From positions 1 through 8,885 of the forward strand of contig DASXTS010000289.1 in NCBI GenBank assembly GCA_036505275.1: a stretch of DNA of 8,885 bases, in the 5' to 3' direction. The DNA comes from DASXTS01 sp036505275 (GTDB lineage: Bacteria > Actinomycetota > Actinomycetes > Mycobacteriales > Pseudonocardiaceae). The position numbers were made by a program, and so were the translations under genes. The notes beneath the pieces are model-generated. The model was not told the DNA's origin. It did no database searches and saw nothing but the letters and a program-made list of their open reading frames with translations. Shown here in pieces: positions 5,357 through 8,885 of this stretch. The first letter of the stretch is position 1, and the number at the start of each line of letters is the position of its first letter.

Positions 5357-5361
5357 CCTCG

Positions 5362-6417
5362 ATGAACGCGCCGAACTACCAGGCCAGCGAACAGGCGACC
5401 TACCAGGACAGGACGGCCGGCCGGTACGCGGACCCGACCATCGACCAAGCGGCCTGGCTCGATGCGATCACCGCGGCCAGCTCAGCGCCGTCGGTGCACA
5501 ACACCCAGCCGTGGCGCTTCATGGTGCGCCCGGACGCCGTCGGGCTGCACCTCGACGAACAGCGGGTGCTGCCGGTCGCCGACCCCACCGGACGCCAGGC
5601 CAGGATCAGCTGCGGCGCCGCTCTGCTCAACCTGTGCCTCACGCTGCGCGCCAACGGCGTCGAGCCGGCGGTCGCCCTACTACCCCAGCGCGCCCACCCC
5701 ACCCTGCTGGCCATCGTCCGGCCGGCCGGCCGCCGCCCGGCCACCCCGACGGAGATCCAGCTGAACCGGGCCATCCCGCGCCGGCACAGCCACCGCCACC
5801 CGTTCCATGCCGCGCCAGTGCCGCAGGCCGCCCTGCGCAGCATCGTGTATGCCGCCGGCCTCGAAGGCGGCTACCTGCGCCTGGTCATCGATACGGCGAC
5901 GCTCGGCACGATCGCCGCGCTGGTCCGCCGCGCGGAGAACCACCAGCGACAGGACGAGGCCTACCAGGCCGAGCTGGCCGCTTGGACCTTCAGCACCGGC
6001 GCGCGCCTGGATGGCGTGCCACAGGCCGCAAGCGGTCCCCGCCCCGAGCCCGGCGACCTGGTGACCCTCCGCGACTTCGCTCCCGACACCGATCGTCCGA
6101 CCCGGCACTTCGAGTCCGACCCGCTGCTCGGTGTGCTGATGTCGGCCGGCGACACCCCACTGGATCAGCTGCGCTGCGGCCAAGCCCTGCAGCGGGCCCT
6201 GCTCACCGCCACCGACCTCGGGATCGCCGCCACGATCATGAGCGCGCCCACCGAGCTGCGGTCGGCCAGGGCCGCCCTGCGCCGCGAGGTCGGCGGAGCC
6301 ATGTGGCCCCAGCTGGTGCTGCGGTTCGGCTCCGGGCTGTCGACCATGGCCACCCCGCGCCGACCGGTCTCCGACATCGCCGAGCTGGGCACCGGCGACC
6401 ACCAGGCCGGGCTGTGA
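5362..6417 (+). CDS. Acg-family (Rv2032-like) FMN-binding nitroreductase homologue
   Basis: A 351-aa cytoplasmic protein of the Acg subgroup of the nitroreductase superfamily. Landmarks are SSAPSVHNTQPWRF (40-53, FMN/phosphate-binding entry), a NRAIPRRHSHRHPF segment (135-148), GQALQRALLTATDLGIAATIMSAPTE (273-298) and a C-terminal TPRRPVSDI (331-339). Length matches the family, about twice a minimal nitroreductase because it is an internally duplicated fold. In mycobacteria Acg, Rv3131 and Rv3127 are DosR-regulon proteins; Acg was described as binding FMN with a lid covering the site and lacking ordinary NAD(P)H-dependent nitroreductase activity, so sequestration of flavin or a specialised redox role is possible. 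It is followed 84 nt later on the same strand by the DevS/DosT-like kinase, suggesting co-expression or a shared signal. A DosR-like box lies about 100 nt upstream. The specific substrate is unknown. Confidence 0.9.
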   Translation: MNAPNYQASEQATYQDRTAGRYADPTIDQAAWLDAITAASSAPSVHNTQPWRFMVRPDAVGLHLDEQRVLPVADPTGRQARISCGAALLNLCLTLRANGVEPAVALLPQRAHPTLLAIVRPAGRRPATPTEIQLNRAIPRRHSHRHPFHAAPVPQAALRSIVYAAGLEGGYLRLVIDTATLGTIAALVRRAENHQRQDEAYQAELAAWTFSTGARLDGVPQAASGPRPEPGDLVTLRDFAPDTDRPTRHFESDPLLGVLMSAGDTPLDQLRCGQALQRALLTATDLGIAATIMSAPTELRSARAALRREVGGAMWPQLVLRFGSGLSTMATPRRPVSDIAELGTGDHQAGL

Positions 6418-6501
6418 CCGGGCCACACACATCGTGGTCTGTTGTTCCTCGCGTGTGACCGGTACAACCGTGGGTGAGAGCCGGCAGGTGAGGGGTTTGT
6501 C

Positions 6502-8253
6502 ATGGCCATGATTCCGTCGGCGCCGTCCGGCAGGGCCGCGACGGCCAGTCAGGCGAAGCTGCGGTTGGACGAGCTGCTCGCCGAGATGAAGCAGCGGCTG
6601 GACGAGATCGTCAACACCCGCGACTCCATGCAGGCCCTGCTGGACGCCATGCTCGCGGTCGCCTCCGGCCTGGAGCTCGAGTCCACCCTGCACCGGATCG
6701 TCTCAGTCGCCACCGAGCTGGTGGACGCCAGATACGGCGCGCTCGGCGTGCTCGGCCCGGACAACTACCTCGCCCGGTTCGTCTACGTCGGCATCGACCC
6801 ACCGACCAGGGCGAGGATGGGCGACCTGCCGCAGGGCCACGGCCTGCTCGGCCAGCTGATCAGCGACCCGAAGCCGCTACGGCTGCGGGACCTGAGCGCG
6901 CACCCGGTCTCGGTCGGCTTCCCGCCCAACCACCCGCCGATGAGCAGCTTCCTCGGCGTCCCCGTCCGGGTACGCGACGAGGTGTACGGCAACCTCTACC
7001 TCACCGAGAAGAACGGCGCCGAGGAGTTCACCGCCGACGACGAGGTGGTGGTGCAGGCGCTGGCCGCCGCGGCCGGCATCGCGGTGCAGAACGCGCACCT
7101 GTTCGACGAGAGCATGCGCCGCCAGCGCCGGCTGGAGGCGGCCGCCGAGATCACCACCGAGCTGCTCGGCGGCAGCTCCGCCGAGCACGTGCTCCGGGTC
7201 ATCGCCGAGCGGGCGATGGAGCTCTCCGGAGCCGATGCGGCCTTCATCGCGCTCGGCCGCCCCGGCTCCGGCGCCAGCTCCGGCGCTGGCTCTGGCGCGG
7301 GTTCCGACCTGAGGGATGTCGAACTCGGCGCGTCTGCCGGCCTCACCGCCGACCAGGCCGCCGGCCTTTCCGGCGAGAGGGACGGCCTGCCGCTGGCCGA
7401 CGTCATCGCGTCCGGCACACCGCTGCTCTCCGACGTCGGGGCGGAGCCGAGCGACGGCGGCCTGGCCGGCTTCGGCCCGGCGATCGGCGTGCCGCTGCGC
7501 TCCGGCGAGCACAGCACCGGCGCCATCGTCGCGCTGCGCCGCACGGGCCGGGAGCTGTTCCGCCCGGACGAGCTCCCGCTGCTGGCCTCGTTCGCCGACC
7601 AGGCGTCGATCGTGCTGGAAATGGCCGCCAACCAGCGCGCGCAGCGCCAGCTCGACATCTTCGCCGATCGCGACCGGATCGCCCGCGACCTGCACGACCA
7701 CGTCATCCAGCGGCTGTACGCGGCTGGCATGAACCTGCAAGGTACCCAGCAGCGCAGCACCGAGCCCGACGTGCAACGGCGCATCCAGCACACCGTGGAT
7801 CAGCTCGACCAGACCGTACGGGAGATCCGCACCTCGATCTTCGACCTGCACACCCCGCCGAGCACCGCGCCCGCCAGCCTCCGCCGCCGGCTGCTGGACG
7901 TGATCGCCGAGGCCAGCCATGGCGCCACCATGTCCCCCTCGGTGCGGATCTCCGGCCCCGTGGACAACACCGTGCCGGCCCGGATCGGCGAGCACGCGCT
8001 GGCGGTTGCCCGGGAGGCCGTCAGCAACGCCGTGCGGCACTCCGGCGCCACCGACCTGGTGGTGACGATCGACGCCAGGGATGACTTCACCATCGATGTC
8101 GAGGACGACGGCCGCGGCATCCCCGAGGAGGTGCGCCGCAGCGGCCTGCTCAACCTGCAAAAACGGGCCGCGGAATGCGACGGCACCTTTGAGGTGCAGC
8201 CTCGGCGCGGCGGCGGCACGCACCTGCGCTGGACCGCGCCGCTGCACCGGTAG
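6502..8253 (+). CDS. DevS/DosT-like haem-GAF oxygen/NO/CO sensor histidine kinase
   Basis: A 583-aa soluble sensor kinase. A helical N-terminus (about 15-55) precedes GAF-A (about 55-200), GAF-B (about 223-376), HisKA_3 with phospho-acceptor H398 (in RIARDLHDHVIQRL) and an HATPase (REAVSNAVRH with N509, DDGRGI 535-540, GGGTHLRW 570-577). GAF-A closely follows mycobacterial DosS/DosT: H144 in NHPPM matches the proximal haem ligand (DosS H149), Y166 in GNLYLTEK matches the distal Tyr (DosS Y171), with identical 22-residue spacing. G82 falls where DosS has Glu87, as in DosT (Gly85), suggesting a direct O2 sensor. A Gly/Ser/Ala tract (255-268) enlarges a GAF-B loop. GAGGGG (6490-6495) supports the ATG at 6502; ATG 6508 is an alternative. 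The kinase should autophosphorylate without bound O2 and pass phosphate to a DosR-type NarL/LuxR regulator, which is not in this window. It sits downstream of the Acg nitroreductase. Confidence 0.93.
   Translation: MAMIPSAPSGRAATASQAKLRLDELLAEMKQRLDEIVNTRDSMQALLDAMLAVASGLELESTLHRIVSVATELVDARYGALGVLGPDNYLARFVYVGIDPPTRARMGDLPQGHGLLGQLISDPKPLRLRDLSAHPVSVGFPPNHPPMSSFLGVPVRVRDEVYGNLYLTEKNGAEEFTADDEVVVQALAAAAGIAVQNAHLFDESMRRQRRLEAAAEITTELLGGSSAEHVLRVIAERAMELSGADAAFIALGRPGSGASSGAGSGAGSDLRDVELGASAGLTADQAAGLSGERDGLPLADVIASGTPLLSDVGAEPSDGGLAGFGPAIGVPLRSGEHSTGAIVALRRTGRELFRPDELPLLASFADQASIVLEMAANQRAQRQLDIFADRDRIARDLHDHVIQRLYAAGMNLQGTQQRSTEPDVQRRIQHTVDQLDQTVREIRTSIFDLHTPPSTAPASLRRRLLDVIAEASHGATMSPSVRISGPVDNTVPARIGEHALAVAREAVSNAVRHSGATDLVVTIDARDDFTIDVEDDGRGIPEEVRRSGLLNLQKRAAECDGTFEVQPRRGGGTHLRWTAPLHR
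7264..7305 (+). repeat. Low-complexity Gly/Ser/Ala-coding tract in the GAF-B domain
   Basis: Codes residues 255-268 (GSGASSGAGSGAGS) of the sensor kinase from degenerate GGC/TCC/GCC-type hexamer repeats. It lies in a loop after the DAAFIALGRP strand of GAF-B and looks like a slippage-prone expansion that forms a flexible insert. Confidence 0.75.
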
Positions 8254-8311
8254 CCGCCCTTCTCGATCGCCCACGGACCCACCCCACGCCGGGCGGCGGT
8301 GCCGGCGTCCT

Positions 8312-8376
8312 CGCATGAACGCGACATCAGTCAGGTTCGGCGGCACGGGGCACCGGACTCACGTCGCGTTCATGCG
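8312..8376. repeat. Imperfect 25-bp inverted repeat with a perfect 14-bp outer stem
   Basis: Outer arms CGCATGAACGCGAC (8312-8325) and GTCGCGTTCATGCG (8363-8376) are perfect reverse complements. Pairing continues inward to 8336/8352 with three mismatches (22 of 25 pairs), leaving a 15-nt loop at 8337-8351. It stands 58 nt after the sensor kinase stop and 77 nt before the dehydrogenase start. It could be a transcription barrier or leader structure, an operator pair, or the remnant of a small mobile palindromic element. No U-tract follows. Confidence 0.9.
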
Positions 8377-8442
8377 CCGCCCCACACGCTGGGCCAGCGT
8401 GGTCGGCGCGACTGGCCGACACTGGAGGCGGACTTCCGTGGG

Positions 8443-8449
8443 AAGGAGG
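8443..8449 (+). promoter_or_regulatory. Strong Shine-Dalgarno of the dehydrogenase gene
   Basis: AAGGAGG, a near-complete anti-16S match, 4 nt before the ATG at 8454. The spacing is short but acceptable, and it settles the start of the partial gene. Confidence 0.75.
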
Positions 8450-8453
8450 CGTC

Positions 8454-8885
8454 ATGGCAGACCGGACCGCGGTGGTGACCGGAGGTACCGCCGGCATTGG
8501 CCGGGCGACCGCGGAGGGGCTGCTGGCCACCGGCTTCGACGTGATCATCGTGGGGCACAACCGGGAGCGGGGCGAGCGGGTGGCCAGCGAGCTGCGGCAG
8601 CGGGCCGATGGCGGGCGGCCCACGTTCGAGGCCGCGGATCTCAGCTTGGTGCGGGAGGCCAGTGCGCTCGGCGAGCGGCTGCTGCGGCGGTATCCGCGAC
8701 TGGACGTGCTGGTGCACAACTTCGGCGGCATGTACCTCGACCGGCGGCTGACCGAGGAGGGCCACGAGGCCACGTTCGCAACCAACGTGCTCACGCCGCT
8801 GCTGCTGACCGAGGAGCTGCTGCCGGCGCTGCGCGCCGGTGCGCCGAGCCGGGTGGTGTTCGTCAACTCCGACGCACACCGGTTC
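8454..8885 (+). CDS. Short-chain dehydrogenase/reductase, N-terminal part (runs off the window)
   Basis: The first 144 residues of a classical-type SDR, in frame to the last base of the window. The nucleotide-binding TGGTAGIG (9-16) matches TGxxxGxG, and the N-terminal strand AVVTG and the IIVGHNRERG strand end (31-40) suit NADP(H) preference, with a basic residue near the 2'-phosphate site. D62 in EAADLS is the conserved adenine-contact Asp. The usual NNAG motif is HNFG (88-91). N111 is the catalytic-tetrad Asn and S139 (VNSDAH) the likely catalytic Ser; the YxxxK pair lies beyond the window. The retinol-dehydrogenase-like pattern (ATNVLTPLLLTEELLP) suggests a broad carbonyl or alcohol oxidoreductase; the substrate is unknown. 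It lies on the same strand as the sensor kinase but 200 nt away behind a large hairpin, so it is probably a separate unit. Confidence 0.9.
   Translation, partial: MADRTAVVTGGTAGIGRATAEGLLATGFDVIIVGHNRERGERVASELRQRADGGRPTFEAADLSLVREASALGERLLRRYPRLDVLVHNFGGMYLDRRLTEEGHEATFATNVLTPLLLTEELLPALRAGAPSRVVFVNSDAHRF

Noticed and set aside
5269..5361. Upstream start for the nitroreductase inside the palindromic site
   Set aside because: No ribosome binding site; GGAGG at 5352-5356 marks the ATG at 5362, and the Acg family similarity begins after it.
6442..6468. TTGTTC and TACAAC as a promoter for the sensor kinase
   Set aside because: The spacer is only 15 nt and no DosR-like box is near; the gene may instead be transcribed from the nitroreductase promoter.
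5680..6693. A 337-codon frame antisense to the nitroreductase
   Set aside because: No family resemblance; it crosses the nitroreductase, the intergenic gap and the kinase start.
6877..8346. A 489-codon open frame antisense to the sensor kinase
   Set aside because: It lies wholly opposite a well-conserved DevS-like gene and has Arg/Ala/Gly-rich shadow composition.
8347..8360. GGGGCACCGGACTC as a DosR box before the dehydrogenase
   Set aside because: It lies in the loop and inner stem of the large inverted repeat and matches the full consensus poorly.

Overview
This 8.9 kb window is very GC-rich and its reading frames show strong G/C third-position bias. Together with its gene families (a PilX-like protein with an actinobacterial look, a DUF7455 zinc-ribbon protein, an Acg-type nitroreductase, a DevS/DosT-type sensor kinase), this points to an actinobacterium, plausibly a filamentous, soil-type lineage. 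I cannot fix the genus from the sequence alone.

Layout. (1) 7-2879: a type IV pilus-related pair. A 695-aa secreted or pilin-like protein on the + strand meets tail to tail a 259-aa A24 prepilin peptidase on the - strand. (2) 2880-3081: a divergent control region with a perfect 12-bp inverted repeat and a DosR-like box next to a -10-like hexamer. (3) 3082-3755: a two-CBS-domain protein (+) and, convergent to it, an 81-aa DUF7455 zinc-ribbon protein (-). (4) 3756-4093: a non-coding control region with inverted repeats and another DosR-like box. (5) 4094-5218: a membrane-anchored DUF3048 (YerB-like) protein (-). (6) 5219-5361: a divergent control region with a DosR-like box fused to a G/C-only palindrome. 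(7) 5362-8253: an Acg-family nitroreductase followed by a GAF-GAF-histidine kinase (+). (8) 8254-8453: a gap dominated by a 25-bp imperfect inverted repeat. (9) 8454 to the window end: the start of a short-chain dehydrogenase.

Interpretation. The CBS protein, the Acg nitroreductase and the DevS/DosT-like kinase are the kinds of genes found in the dormancy (DosR/DevR) regulon of mycobacteria and other actinobacteria. The kinase keeps the haem-ligand His (H144) and distal Tyr (Y166), and has Gly (G82) where mycobacterial DosS has Glu87. This predicts a DosT-like, direct O2-sensing haem protein. No response regulator is present in the window, so its DosR partner must lie elsewhere. Candidate DosR boxes stand before the CBS gene, the DUF7455 gene and the nitroreductase gene, which suggests a hypoxia/NO-responsive locus that may also include the two poorly characterised - strand genes. 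The pilus pair looks like a separate neighbouring unit.

A second theme is structural. Three of the gene 3' ends carry short tandem direct repeats (20 bp x2, 12 bp x2, 12 bp x3), and four intergenic regions carry long or perfect inverted repeats. I saw no tRNA, rRNA, CRISPR array or insertion sequence.
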